Below are positions 24,757 to 37,260 of a stretch of 64,000 nucleotides of DNA, piece by piece (positions within the stretch are counted from its first letter, which is position 1; every line of letters starts with the position of its first letter). The notes under the pieces are model-generated. The model had not been told where the DNA came from and did not search any database. It was given only the letters and a program-made list of their open reading frames with translations. This DNA comes from Hemileia vastatrix. Taxonomy: Eukaryota; Basidiomycota; Pucciniomycetes; Pucciniales; Zaghouaniaceae. A program made the translations under genes and the position numbers. The DNA lies in NCBI GenBank assembly GCA_030280995.1, contig JASXTE010000002.1, positions 2,344,001 to 2,408,000 of the forward strand, written 5' to 3'.

Positions 24757-25100
24757 TGCCACAATAGCCAAACTTTTGGCACAGTAACCAAACTTTTGGC
24801 ACAGTAACCAAACTTTGCGCAATGACCAAACTTTGCACTGGTGATAAGACTTTTATTAGTGAACAAACTTTGCCACAGCGCCCAGACTTTTCTGCAGTGA
24901 CCAAACTTTGCACTGGTGATCAGACTTTTCTACAGTGACCAAACTTTGCCACAGTGCCTGGACTTTTCTGCAGTGACCAAACTTTGTCACAGTGCCTAGA
25001 CTTTTCTGCACTGACCAAACTTTGCCACAGTGCCCAGTCTTTTTGCACCAATGACCAAACTTTGCCACAATGGCCAACTTTGCCACAGTGACTTCCCTTT
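24757..25100. repeat. minisatellite of about 19-20 bp units
   Basis: About 17 imperfect units alternating between CAGTGACCAAACTTTGCCA and CAGTGCCCAGACTTTTCTG forms, i.e. a ~39 bp higher-order unit in the middle of the array. Long open frames on both strands here are by-products of the repeat. It could be part of the element 3 LTR. Confidence 0.85.
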
Positions 25101-25540
25101 TGCACCGGAAAATCACCAGAGTGAACCGGAGCGCACCAGAGAAAAATGGCTACTTCATAAGCACACTGCATCCACCAAAAATACCAAGAGATCCCTAGAA
25201 AATCCAGTAAAACCAATACCCAATCCATGAAACCATCAAGTAACAATAGGAATACCAAAATATATCCATTCCAAAACACCATAAATCCTCCAAAAAATCA
25301 CCATAAATCCTCCAAAAATCACCATAAATCGACCCAAAAAAAATCCAGTTAACTCACTTCAACCAAATTAAAACCTGCTAACGCCATGATTTCCTTCTAA
25401 CCAAGGTCCAATCAAATGTTCACCTAAGTAGCCTACCCAGATTTGGAATGCCACACCGGTGACAGTATAATTTAATTCTCTGTAGTTCTCATTCTTTAGC
25501 ACTACTACGTCATTTTTTCAGGTGCTTTAAATTCTTTAAA

Positions 25541-26948
25541 TGGCACCTTTTCAAAGCACTCCTCCTATGGGCTCTACTACTAGGGCTCGCGCCAGAGGAA
25601 GGCCAACAGCCAAATGGCCTGTTTCCCTCACTAACTCCCTGGAGCCTCTCGACCTCAGGGAACGGGGACACTTAGTCCAATCTTTAGAAGACCTCCCCCA
25701 GGATTTTGATGATTCTAGTTAGGAAGTAGAAGGAGAGGATACAATTCATGAGGAACCATCTGCCCTTGCTGCTCACCCTTCTGGTCAACCTTCGGAGCCC
25801 GGACCATCTAATTCTCTGGAATACATCATGAGACTTTTCATGAAACCCTTTCAAACCCAACATCTTTGGAGGGATGAAAATTCAAAACTCCTTCCATTAA
25901 ATCTTCTGATAAATTAGATGGAGAACATCCAGACAGATTGCTCCCCTTCTTGAAAACCTGAAAGCTCCTGTTCCATAACAACTGATTGAAGGCTGTTTAC
26001 GCTTCTCCATTCCTAGCCAGAAAAGCAGCAAGGTGGTTCAAACCTTATCTTCTCATTCTCTCTTCGACAGAAACCAACTTACTCATTAATAACTGGGAAA
26101 AGTTCAAAGACCAACTCTTTATGTTGTTTGGTGACCCTAATAAAACTGAAAAAGCAGAAATTGAACTTGATTTCCTCTGCATGAGTGATAATGGTAAAGC
26201 CTCTGAATATATCTTAAACTTCAGAGCACATCAAAATCTTGTAGGTTGGAATGATGCTGCCCTCAAGTATCATTTCAAAATAGGACTTCCTTTGAGGATT
26301 CTGGGTCAATTTAAACCTCATGGTCAGAAGATGACTACTTAAACGCATTTAATAGAACCCTTGAATTCAATGGCATTTACCAAAGACGACTAGAAAATTG
26401 TCTATTCACCAACAAATCTCAAGGCCTAAATTTTAAATTAGGACCTTCTTCACACCCACGGACAACTCAATACTCCTCAACTCAATCCAAACCCAATAAG
26501 GTAAAGGAAAAACCTCGACCAAAAAGCTTGACCGCAGGTAATATCAGTAAGGTACTGGATCCAAAAGGGGAACTTAAAGAAGCTGAGAGGAAGAGACGAG
26601 CATATAATGGGTTATGTATGTATTGTAAGGGTAAGCACAAGCAAGAAGATTGAGTAAAGTTGAAGGAAAGAGAAGGTACTAATTCAAAGTCAAAAACACT
26701 AGTAGATAGTTTACTTGTGTGCAAAGCAAACTATCTTATCTCTCCCAGTGCACAGAAACTCCATGTCTTAAGGACTGGAGTTGCCTTAAACCGCTTGAGA
26801 TTCATTATTTTTAAGGAGGATACCCCCTTAAGTTGTCTTATAGACTCTGGAACTTCAATTTCTTTTGTCAGTTTATCTTTTTCAGAAAAGTTAAAGCTGA
26901 CCTTCACAGATATTGGCCGAACTCCAATTTTTTTTGGTCGAATCAGAG
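25541..26948 (+). pseudogene. gag-protease of a further Ty3/gypsy element (F)
   Basis: Starts MAPFQSTPP at 25541. A stop at 25721 and shifts follow; the central gag fold (RKAARWFKPYL...NWEKFKDQLFMLFGD) is in 25986-26342. A frameshift near 26335 leads to the knuckle CMYCKGKHKQED, whose last Cys is now TGA at 26653-26655, and then the protease (LSCLIDSGTSISFVS, near 26830-26880). The frame is cut at 26949 by the LTR of the left D element. The region 25101-25540 just upstream holds no frame I can identify. Confidence 0.8.
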
Positions 26949-27759
26949 TGTCACCTGACGACCTACACACAAGGTCAATGGTGTTCCTGGAAGTGGGATG
27001 AGGAGAGTAGTTTAGAAACTTCTTCAAAGCACAGAGGAAATGTTCGAGGAAGTGATTTGATGATGACTCAAAGGAAGAGGTACTGCTTTGAGATATGTTC
27101 TACAAGGATTCTAATATAATTTAAAGGTAATATTAATATTCTTAAGATCTCACAAAGGGTTGAAAACTCAATAATCAAAGATTCTAGGATTTAGAAATGA
27201 TTACTGAGCGGATAAGGAAAAATACAATAATAATGATTTAACCTGAAGCTTTACCACTATTAACTATATATAAATTTTATACTTAAATTCTAAAGAATGT
27301 TGAACCAAAATCCAACCCCTTTTATATCCTTTACTCCTCCTCGCATTGACCTCATAACCATCCATCATACCCCACACCACAGACTACCAAAATTACACCA
27401 GTTACACCTGGACCCTCCTCACTAACATCTGTTAAACCTTTAATCCTCCACTAACCATCCCATCCATGCTCACTACCGCTTTTAATAACCCACAGATACT
27501 TAATAAACCTTTTAGCAGACTATTACATTGACTATTGCGCTGTGTGTCACTTATTGAGGAAAAGACTAAAACACACTATTGAGAGATTGACTAATTTAGA
27601 TTTAAAGTTTAGACTAGCACGGTTGAATAGTGAGTACACAAAGAAAAGTTTCAGTTGCTATGTAGAATTGCTTTCTGTGCTTTGAGTATGTATTTAGGCC
27701 TCTGTATTATTGATTTAATGTGCTGCTTTTGCCTTGAGTGTCACGTGACGTGTGAAATA
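26949..27759 (-). repeat. 3' LTR of left element D (811 bp)
   Basis: Matches the reverse complement of 39876-40686 along its length, and both are 811 bp. The inner end reads TATTTCACACG on the reverse strand where the right copy has TGTGTCACACG. The outer end is ...GGTGACA type. Confidence 0.88.
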
Positions 27760-27767
27760 TGCCTGGG

Positions 27768-27775
27768 TATAAATA
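27768..27775 (+). promoter_or_regulatory. TATA box of antisense gene X (left copy)
   Basis: TATAAATA, 8 bases inside the LTR border and about 80 bases before the gene X start codon. The right copy keeps TATAAAA at the equivalent place (39861-39867, reverse strand). Confidence 0.55.
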
Positions 27776-27855
27776 CACATGCTCCGTTGAGCGTGAGACA
27801 TACTTTCCCACACTAATTTCTCTCCATTTTTACTTTAATTATTTTATATTTTGTT

Positions 27856-30037
27856 ATGTCAACTTGTCCTACCCCAACTCCCACGCCTCCACACCCCAAA
27901 TGGGATGGTGGAATCATTGCACGGCAATTTTCTCAAGCCTGTACAGCCTGCAAATTGATGGAGTATTTCTGCATTTAAAGCACGGCAACACAAGGTTCTT
28001 TCCAGAAAGGCAAGTTTTGCTGCTGAAGACAGGTGGCATGTAATTCCTTATCAAAAAACGCGGACATCAAAAGACATTTTACAAAAACCAAATATTGGGT
28101 AATACCAAAGTCCAAAGAGGTGGTCAAAGATATTTGGGACGTGAAAATTGGGGACAATTAGTCGGTGGGAGAGATTGAGGAGGAGGTCAAAGATACCATG
28201 GCAACCTGGGTAACCCAGGCCACAAGTAACAAACAAGGGGTGGAAGAAGAGGTGGATTAGTTAGTTGAAGAGGATGAGGATGAAGTCCCCATCTCAAGAT
28301 GGATGCCGAAAAAGTGGTGTATGGTCATTTTTGAAGATGAAAAAGAGGAGAAGGAAGTGATGGTGGAAGTCACCAAAAATTATTTTTAGAAGCAGACCCA
28401 TTGTTCAATATAACTCTGTTCTTCTTTAATTTTAAAGAATTTTGTTACTGATGACCGTTGTAGACTGTTCTAAAGTACTAAGCAGTAGACAAAATTCAAG
28501 ATGGTTTGGTTTTCCTCTTCAATTTATAAAAAGAAGCGCCTGCCACCCTTACTTTTAAAGAGAGAACAAGAATGTGTAAAACTAATATTTGATTAGAAAG
28601 TTTATAAGATGAGAGATGAGTTTTAGAGATCAGGAAAAACAAGTATTACTATCTGGATATTTCTATTCTTACTAAGCGCTAATATCCATAGCTACTCCCT
28701 CTTGAAGCGCTCTCTTTGAATATGCCTTATTATAGCAATAAAATAACTCTAATAATAGTCAATCCTACTAAATCTATATATTCCCTCTATGTTGTGCTCT
28801 CTCACTTATGCTATATGAAATACACACAGAGACGCACAAATGATAAAAGAGTCAGAAATATCTCTAATTTAATATTCTATATCTCTCTATATATTCTACT
28901 TACTAAAAGACTCCCTATCTTTATCAAATAGTCCTCATTTTTATATTTTTCCAGTACTAAAGACACAGTTCCCTAGTGGATCTCCAGCGCTGGCTCTAGC
29001 GCCACATTAGTAAAACCATAACTAATCTATTAGTAATCTATGTACACTGCTTGTAACAACTACGGCACCTAAAACATACCCTATTATTACTAACGCAAGT
29101 ATTAACTTGTTTTACTCATACTCCACATATGCGCTTTTGACTATACCTTCATTTTTGTTTCAGCACTATTTTCAGGTTTGACACATTCTAACGTTGATTC
29201 AAGTCACCTTGACTCTTGGGTAGTTTTGTGATTGAGTCCCCACTCTCCTTTCTTTAATACTAAGTTCATAGTTCTGACAATTCACTTAACTAGTTAGCCT
29301 CCCTTATTACCTGTTTCAGTAAGTTACCCAACTAGCCGCGGTACAGTATACTATGCACTTGAATCGTCCTTAAGCCATAACTCTTTCCTTAATGTGTAAC
29401 ACATAATTATTGGAAAGTCCAAATCCATTTTGTTTAGCGCTTTACAGTCCTAAATCTATAACACACAATTCCCCATTGTGCGGCACATCTTGCTGCAAAA
29501 TCCGAGCGCACCAACCCTTAATCCTTTTCTGCGCTTCCATTTCCTTTGCTCTTTGAAACACACAAATACAAATTATATTTTAGCACTACCTACTGTGCCA
29601 ACTTCCTTTGTTCTTCCTGGACTACGTGCGCTGATTGGTCTAAAATTATGCTACCTGCAAGGCGCGTACCACACCGTATGTTTTAGGATTCAGATGTCAT
29701 CGCCAATGCTCCAATTGTGGAAGCTGCCCCATTGCTTCCAGTTGAGGCAAATCAGCCAGTGATTGATTTGAGGGAGGACAACAAAGAGATTCTTGACTAG
29801 GTATGGTCGAAAAAACCTCAGCAGGGTCGACGAACTCAATTCATCGAAGATTTAATCAGTGAGGTCAACAAGATTGTTGATGCTGCCTCCTTTGATGTGG
29901 CTTAAGAATTACTAAAAATTGAGGAAGTGGTACTGGTAGGAGAAGAGGAGGTATTTGAGAAATGCAGGAAGGAAATAAGAGTGGTTTTGGAAAAAATGAA
30001 GAAGTTGGTTTGGGAGAAAATACAGGAGAAAATTTGA
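27856..30037 (+). pseudogene. gene X (left copy): Zn2Cys6-like protein encoded antisense in element D, split by LTR B
   Basis: Start ATG at 27856 (MSTCPTPTPTPPHP), homologous with the right copy. Near residues 29-60 is a cysteine cluster: CTACKLMEYFC, then ...GKFCC.RQVAC. Taken with the right copy, which keeps the fourth Cys, the spacing is C-x2-C-x6-C-x12-C-x2-C-x6-C, as in fungal binuclear zinc clusters. An acidic middle (EEDEDEVPI) follows. The reading is cut at 28458 by an LTR B (28459-29673) and resumes at about 29678 with a helical C-terminal part (VWSKKPQQG...EEEVFEKCRKEIRVV) ending TGA 30035-30037. Several in-frame stops. Opposite in direction to pol of the same element. Regulatory role is inference from spacing only. 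Confidence 0.6.
28459..29673. repeat. solo LTR family B (1215 bp) inside gene X
   Basis: Ends TGTAGAC... and ...GTACCACA, flanked by CCGT on both sides (28455-28458 and 29674-29677). The same sequence occurs at about 42690-43445 and 43496-46113. It is missing from the equivalent place of the right gene X copy, so it arrived after the two D copies existed. It holds repeated small motifs with GCGC but no coding frame I trust. Confidence 0.8.
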
Positions 30038-30900
30038 AATGGAAGGAAAAAGGAAAAAAAAGAAAGAGGGAAAGAAAAAAGAAGAAAGAAATTTGTGTAT
30101 TTATTTATTTATTCTTTATTTTGTTGTTTTAATTTAAAATGTTGATATATATTTTATAAGATTTTAAAAAAAGAAAAAGAAAAAAGGAAGAAAAGAAAGA
30201 TTTGAACAAAATTTTGTTTTAAATTTTTAAAAAAGAAGATTTGAATGAAAGAAGAAAAGAAAGAATGTTTGACTGAGGAATATTTAGTTTAAGTTTTGAA
30301 AAGAAAAAATTTAAGTAAGAAAAAAAAAATATTTGATTAAAAAAATTCTGTTTTAAATTAAAATTTAATGAGAGAAAAAAAAATTTATTTGTGAAAGTTT
30401 ATTTATTGAAGTTTTTGAGGAATTTTGGTTATTTGAAAAGAATGAAGAAAAAAAAGTTTTGAAAAAATTTGAAATAAAGAGGTAATTTTTTTGAAGAATT
30501 TTAAAAGAGAGATTGTGAAGTTTGAGAAAGATTGTCGTATTGAGATTGTGAAAATTTTTGATAGTTGGAAGAAAAAGAAATAAGGGAAAAGAAAAAAAGT
30601 TTGAAAAGAGAAAAGAAAGTAAATTAAAGGAATTATTTATTTTTAAGATTTTAATTTTATTATTTTATTTTATTTTATTTTTTTAATTTTTACTTTTTTG
30701 ATTTAATTTAATTTTGATTTTAGTTTATTTTTTTATTTTATTTTATTTTATTTATTTAAATTTTTTTATTTGTTTTTTAAAAAATGTTAAAAAAAGCTTT
30801 TGAGAAGAAGAAAGAAGAAAAGAAAGTTAGGATTTTAGAATAGTAGAAGTTTTAGAATTTTAAGAAAAGAAAAGAAAAGAGAAAGAAGAGAAAAAATAAA
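30038..30900. repeat. purine-biased low-complexity tract between gene X and pol (left)
   Basis: Dominated by AAAGAAAAGAAA and TTTTATTTTA stretches. In the sense of the element it is pyrimidine-rich. Both D copies keep it (the right one at 37261-38160), so it is an old part of the element and not a local expansion. Confidence 0.7.
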
Positions 30901-30908
30901 AGAGAGTT

Positions 30909-33900
30909 CTAAGGTTTTGGTTTTAAAGGATATTTAAGATGAAAAGAATTTAGGTGTTCAGGGGCATTAGAAACATTGATGGCTGGTTCCCAGGATATTT
31001 TGTCTGAGTCATCAAGGAAGCCTTCCAATTCCACAAGGTAATTAAGTTTCCCCCTGCACATTCTTGAATCAAGTATACAGCTTATTTCCCACTCTAGATG
31101 ATCTTCTACTTTGACCAGTTCCGGAGGATGTTGGTTACTTCCCGGGTACGTTTCTTGAGCCAGTTCCAGGAGGGTTACGTGGAAAACAGGGTAAATAGCC
31201 TGCCATTTAGGAGGTATCTTAAGTTGAAATGAAGTTTTAGAGACTTCAGAGTCAATTTTGAATGTTCCCAAGCGTTTTTCAGCCAGTTTTATTGATGGTC
31301 GAGTTGCTCAAATGTTTTGTGCATCGACCATACTTTTTGTCTGGTTTAAATGAAGGAGCAGATTGTCAATGTTTGTTGGCCAGTTCCTAGTACCTTCTAA
31401 CCGCTAATTCCAAGTTTTATTAAAGTTCTTCATGGAGTCGTTATATGGTTCAAAGATAATGTTCTGCAGGATGACTAGTTCCTACATGGATTGAGTGAAA
31501 TCAAGGATGACTTCCATCTACAGTTTTGAAAGGAGATTGTTGTGTTGAAGAATGAGTCGAGTTATTATAAGCAAATTCAGCCAATGGTAACCATGTGTTC
31601 CAATTGTCTTGTTTGTAACTGACATACATTCAAAGGTATTGTTCAAGGATTTGGTTGACCCTTTCTGTTTGCCCATCAGTTTCAAGCTGATTGGCCGTGG
31701 AGAGATTCATTGTGATATTGAGTTCAGAATGTGGATACAAACAATGAGCCTCTATCTGATACAAAATTATTAGGTAAGCCATGTTTGTAAAATACATATT
31801 CTAGAAAAAATTTTGACAAATCTTCTGCTGTAGCAGTATTAGTTGTTTTAATGAAAATAGACATTTTTAAAAATCTATCTACTATTACTAATATAGCATA
31901 AAAATTATTAGAAAGAGAAAGTTGAGAAATAAAATCCATTGATAAAGATTCCCAAGGTTTAGAGGGAATATGAATTGGTTGAAGAAACCCATGCTTCCAG
32001 TGACAGGGAGCCTTATTCCTATTACATTAATAACAAGATCTTATATAGGCCTTGATTTCTCTGTTCATTCCTGGCCAGAAGAAATCCTCGCTATTAACTG
32101 GTAGGTTTTATCAACCCAAAAATGACAAGCTAATGGAGAATCATGTCGAATATTGAAAATCCATAATTTTATTTCATTATTGTCCGGTATGACTACTCTA
32201 CCTTCCAAAACTAATAGAACTGATTCAATACTAATTCTTTTGGCCCCTTGCTTCGAGAGTATTTTGTCTTTTATCCCTAAACAGTAATTGCCCTTCGACT
32301 GATCTTCTAGGATGTTGGATAGTGGATTTTGAAAAGATTTAATTGTGATCAAATTAAGTTGATGAGTTGTTAACATTGATTTGTTGAAGATTAATTTCAC
32401 ATTTTCTGGGTTCTTGTCAGCAAATGCATCCCCCGCTGTGGGTAAACGTTGTTGGGACGTGACAGGATATCTGGGACAATACAGTTCTTGGATTTTGAAA
32501 AGATTTAATTGTCATCCAATTAAGTTGATAAGTTGTTAACATTGATTTGTTTAAAATTGATTTCAAATTTTCTGGGTTCTTGTCAGAAAATGTGTCCCCA
32601 TTCTGTGGGTAAATGTCCTCCCAACGCGACAGGATATCTGGTACAATGCAGTTCTTACCTGGGCAATAGGAAATAGAAAAGTGAAATTCAGACAGAAATT
32701 CAGCCCACCTGGCTTGATGCCTGGTTAACACTTTGGAAGACATAAAGTATTTCAAAGCATTATGGTCAGTCAGAATTTGAAAAGGACTATCTAGGCTGAG
32801 AAGAAAAGAGCACCATTTTTTAAGACAATAAATAATAGCTAAAAGCTCTTTGTCATGAATTTCATAATTTAATTCTGCTGCAATGAGTTTGCGTGACTCA
32901 AAAGCAACATGATGAAACAATTTTGTTTCAGGATTGAATTGAGAAATGACCCCTGCGATAGCATGATTTCTAGCGTCTTTCTTGACTATTTTCGAAGCAG
33001 AAGGATCAAAGTGTCGAAGAAATGGAGCTGTGGTAAATGAAGTCTTCTATGCTTCGAATTCCTTTTGTGCTGTAGAAGTAAAAACCAAAGGAGTATTTTT
33101 TCTAAGAAGAGAAGTAAGATTAGAAATAGTTTAAGAGTAATCTTTGATAAATCTTCTATTGAAATTGGCAAAACCTAAAAATACCTGGAGGGATCTAACA
33201 GTTTTGGGCTCAGGGCATTCCAGGACTTTTTGGACCTTTTTGTCATCCATGACTTAACCATAAGTGGAAAACGTAAAGCCCAAAAAATCAATAGATTTAA
33301 GATGGAATTCTCATTTATTGTGCTTGGCGTAGAGACTGTGATCTTGAAGGTGATTTAGAACCTGTTGAACATGATGAATATGTTCAACCAGTGTCTTCAA
33401 GAAAATAAAAATATTGTCTAAGTAGACAACAACAAATTGTTCGACAACATCTTGAAAGATGTCATTAAAAAAAGTTTGAAAATTAGATGGTGTGTTACAT
33501 AATCCAAAAGGCATGACTAAATATTTTAAACTACCAAATCTAGTGCACATTTCTGTCAGTGGTTCATGACCTTCTGCAATGCAAATAAGATTATAAGTGC
33601 CTCTAAGATAAATTTTAAAAAAGAAATTAGCACCATTAAAAAAGGTAAGAAGCAATGACATAGGAGGAATGGGATATGCATTCTTCTTTGTCACTGTGTT
33701 GAGCTTTATAAGTTAACACACAAACTAAGGCTACCGTCTTTTTTCTTTACAAAAAGAACAGTGGAGCCGGCTGGAGATTAACTGGCTCTGATGAAACCTT
33801 TGGCTACATTCTCTGCAATGTAGTCTTGAAGAACTTGAGATTTGTCCTTCGACAAAGAATAGACAGGACCTTCAAGAGGTACTGGACCTTTTAACTCTAT

Positions 33901-34458
33901 TTGATGGTCATAGGGTCAATGAGGTGGTAACTTATTGGCCTTGAGGATTGAGAAAACATAGAGGAAAGTGTGATAGATTTCTGGTAGTGTTGAATTAATG
34001 GCTTCAACGTTGACTTGGTTGTCCTCATCATCTTCGAGAGAAACTTTTGAGGGAAGACCAGAATTAAGAGAGCATAATTTGACTACTTTGAGGCAATTTA
34101 AATCCTATTTGAGTGAAGTGATTGAGCTAGAAGGTTTAGCTAGTTGCTCATTTAGAGAAAGATCATATTCTTGCAAGTCATCTGGCAGAGATTTGCCCTC
34201 TAGCAGGACATTATCAGGCAGGTTGTTTAACTCCCTATTGACCTGCATTGAAGAATCAGAAATATACTTAGCACATGGGGTGAACAATCCCTGTGACCAA
34301 TCAATTTCAGGATTACAATGTGTTAAAACGTCATAGCCAAGGATGGTATTGTCCATTCTTGGGGTGTCCAAGACTGATAATTCCCAATTGAAGGGGGGAA
34401 AATTTGAAAAGTTGAAAACTCATAAAACTTTCTTACTTACCCAATATTTGGGTTCCTC
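30909..34458 (-). pseudogene. pol of left element D (protease end to chromodomain)
   Basis: 34371-34105 protease-RT linker; 33694-33311 RT with MPFGLCNTPSNFQ and YLDN in place of YxDD near 33425; 33171-32986 RT thumb; 32920-32417 RNase H end (ELNYEIHDKELLAI, LTDHNALKYF, then GKNCIVPDILSR); 32400-32065 with HLACHFWVDKT-like zinc part; 31939-31724 integrase core (first Asp in MDFISQL, later VSDRGSLF); 31271-30909 integrase end and chromodomain (CILDSRMCRGKLNYLVELEGF...SWEP). Frames are interrupted throughout. A 166 bp tandem duplication lies at 32325-32656. Confidence 0.82.
32325..32656. repeat. 166 bp tandem duplication in left element D pol
   Basis: Two adjacent copies (32325-32490 and 32491-32656) of the RNase H to integrase linker. 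The right D copy has a single one, so the duplication is specific to this copy. Confidence 0.75.
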
Positions 34459-34662
34459 TGTGTCATGCGCCATGTGACACTCAAGGCAAAAGCAGCTCAT
34501 TAAATCAATTATACAGATGTCTAAATACATACTCAAAGCGCAGAAAGCAATTCTACATAGAAACTGCTACTTTCCTTTTTGTACTCACTATTCAACCGTG
34601 CTAGTCTAAACTTTAAATATAAATTATTCAATCTCTCAATAGTGTGTTTTAGTCTTTTCCTC
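34459..34662 (+). repeat. truncated 5' LTR of right element D
   Basis: Starts TGTGTCATGCGCC and matches 39876-40079. Ends ...TTTTCCTC at the deletion junction to RT. Confidence 0.8.
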
Positions 34663-37260
34663 TCCTCCTATGTCATTGCTTCTTACCCTTTTTAATGGTG
34701 CTAATTTCTTTTCTAAAATTGATCTTAGAGACACTTATCATCTTATTCGCATTGTGGAAGATCATGAGCCACTGACTGAAATGCGCACTATATTTGGTAG
34801 TTTTGAATATTTAGTCATGCCTTTTGGATTATGTAACACACCATCTAATTTTCAAACTTTTGTTAATGAAATCTTCCAAGATGTTGTCGAACAATTTGTT
34901 GTTGTCTACTTAGACAATATTTTAATTTTCTCCAAGACACTAGAGGAACATATTCAACATGTTTGAAAGGTTCTAAATCACCTTCAAGATCATAGTCTCT
35001 ATTCCAAGCACAATAATTGCGAATTAAATCTCAAATCTATTGATTTATGGGGTTTACAATTTCCACTGATGGTTTGGTCATGGATGACAAAAAGGTCCAA
35101 AAAGTCATACAATGGCCTGAGCCCAAAACCGTTAAATCCCTCCAAGGATTTTTGGGTTTTGCCAATTTCTATAGAAGATTTATTAAAGATTTCTCTAAAA
35201 CTATTTCCAATCTTACCTCTCTTCTTAGAAAAGATATTCCTTTTTTTTACTTCTACAGCACAAAAGGAATTCAAAGCATTGAAGACTGCATTTACCACAG
35301 CTCCAATTCTTTGACACTTTGATCCTTCTGCTTTGACAATAGTTGAGAGAGACGCTAGCAATTATGCTATTGTGGGGTTATTTCTCAATTTAATTCTGAA
35401 ACAAAATTGTTTCATCCTGTTGCTTTTGAGTAACACAAACTCATTGCAGCAGAATTAAATTATGAAATTCATGAAAAAGAGCTTTTAGCTATTATTCATT
35501 GTCTTAAAAAATGGTGCTATTTTCTTCTCAGCCTAGATAGTCCTTTTCAAATTCTGACTGACCATAATGCTTTGAAATACTTTATGTCTTCCAAGGTTTT
35601 AACCAGGCATCAAGCCAGGTGGGCTGAATTTCTGTCTGAATTTCACTTTTCTATTTCCTATTGCCCAGGTAAGAACTGTATTGTCCCAGATATCCTGTCA
35701 CGTCCCGACAACGTTTACCCACAGCGGGGGACACATTTGCTGACAAGAACCCAGCAAATGTGAAATTAATCTTCAACAAATCAATTTTAACTACTCATCA
35801 ACTTAATTTGATCACAATTCAATCTTTTCAAAATCCACTATCAAACATCCTTGAAGCTCAGTCAAAGGACAATTATTGTTTAGGGTTAAAAGACAAAATA
35901 CTCTCGAAGCAAGGGGCCAAAAGATTTAGTATTTAATCAAGAAAGGTAGAGTAGTCATACCCAACAACAATGAAAAAAAATTATTGATTTTCAACAGTCG
36001 ACATGAATCTCCATTAGCTGGTCATTTTGGGGTTGATAAAACCTACCAGTTGATAGCGAGGGATTTCTTCTGGCCAGGAATAACCAGAGAAATCAAGGCC
36101 TAAATAAGATCTTGTTACAAATGTAATAGGAATAAGGCTTCCTGCCACCGGAAGCATGGGTTGCTTAAACCACTTCCTATTTCCTCTACACCTTGGGAAT
36201 CTTTATAAATGGATTTTATTTCTCAACTTCCTCTTTCTAATAATTTTGATGCTATATTAGTAATAGTAGAAAGATTTTTAAAATGTCTATTTTCATTAAA
36301 ACCACTACTACTGCTACAGCAGAAGATTTTTAAAATTGTTTCTAGAATATGTATTTTCCTAACATGGCTTACCCAATGATATTATTTCATATAGAGGCTC
36401 AATGTTTGTATCCACATTCTGAACTCAATTGTGTCAACAACTCAATATCACAATGAATCTCTCCACGGGATATCATCCTGAAACCAATAGGCAAATGGAA
36501 AGGGTCAACCAAATCCTTAAAAAATTCCTTTGAATGTATGTCAGTTACCAACATGATGATTGGACCGCATGGTTACCATTGGACAAATTTGCTTATAATA
36601 AGTCAACTCATTCTTTGACAGGACAATCTCCCTTCGAAACCGTTTCTGGAAGATATCCTCGATTCAACTCAATCCATGTAGGAACTAGTCATCCTGCGGA
36701 ACATTATCTTGGAACCATATAACAACTCCAAGAAGAACTTTAATCAAACTTGGAATTAGTGGTAATAAGGTACAAGGAACAGGCGGACAAACATCAACAA
36801 TCCGCTCCTTCCTTTAAACCAGGTGAAAAAGTATGGTTGACGCACAAAACATTCAAATGACTTGACCATCAAAGAAACTGGCTAAAAAACGCTTGGGACC
36901 ATTTAAAATTGACTCTGAAGTCTCTTAAACTGCATTTCAACTTAAACTACCTTTTAAATGACAGGCTAATCACCCTGTTTATCACATATCTCTCCTGGAA
37001 CTGGCTAAAGAAACATACCTGGGCAGGAACCAACCTACTCTGGAACTGGTCAAGTTAGAAGACCATCTAGAGTGGGAAGTAAGCCGTATCCTTGATTCAA
37101 GAATGTGGAAGGGGAAAATTCAATACCTCGTGGAATGGGAAGGCTTCCTTGATGACTCAGACAAAACATCCTTGGAACCAGCCATCAATTTTTCTAACGC
37201 CCCTGAACTCCTAAAATCTTTTCATCTTAAATATCCTTTAAAACCAAAAACCTTAGAATT
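34663..37260 (+). pseudogene. pol of right element D (RT to chromodomain)
   Basis: 34670-34966 RT palm (MPFGLCNTPSNFQTF, YLDNILIF); 35047-35322 RT thumb (LQGFLGFANFYRRFIKDFS); RNase H near 35440-35730 (LTDHNALKYF is partly in frame); integrase from about 35990 (GHFGVDKTYQL zinc part, MDFISQL about 36212, then a shifted DDE region); 36534-36722 integrase C-terminal part (WTAWLPLDKFAYN); 37103-37250 chromodomain (IQYLVEWEGF...LEP). The linker lacks the tandem duplication seen in the left copy. Multiple stops and shifts. Confidence 0.82.

Larger units (their letters stand above)
26949..34458 (-). mobile_element. Ty3/gypsy element D, left copy
   Basis: Reverse-strand element lacking its 5' part. 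From high to low coordinates: protease end (ILGYDVLTHCNPEIDW, about 34350), RT, RNase H, integrase, chromodomain (to 30909), a purine-rich tract, antisense gene X (interrupted by LTR B), and the 811 bp 3' LTR at 26949-27759. Its coding sequence stops at 34458, where the LTR of the right D copy begins in opposite orientation. Comparison with the right copy defines all shared parts. Confidence 0.8.

Noticed and set aside
24757..25100. CRISPR-like array
   Set aside because: Units are adjacent and imperfect with no unique spacers, and the genome is eukaryotic.
24692..25282. Overlapping open frames rich in Cys-Gly-Lys repeats on the reverse strand
   Set aside because: They follow from the minisatellite unit, occur in several frames at once and have no other support.
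34458..34459. Perfect palindrome centre, as from a fold-back duplication
   Set aside because: The right arm begins at an LTR edge and lacks the left arm's protease part, so the centre is an insertion border and not a mirror axis.
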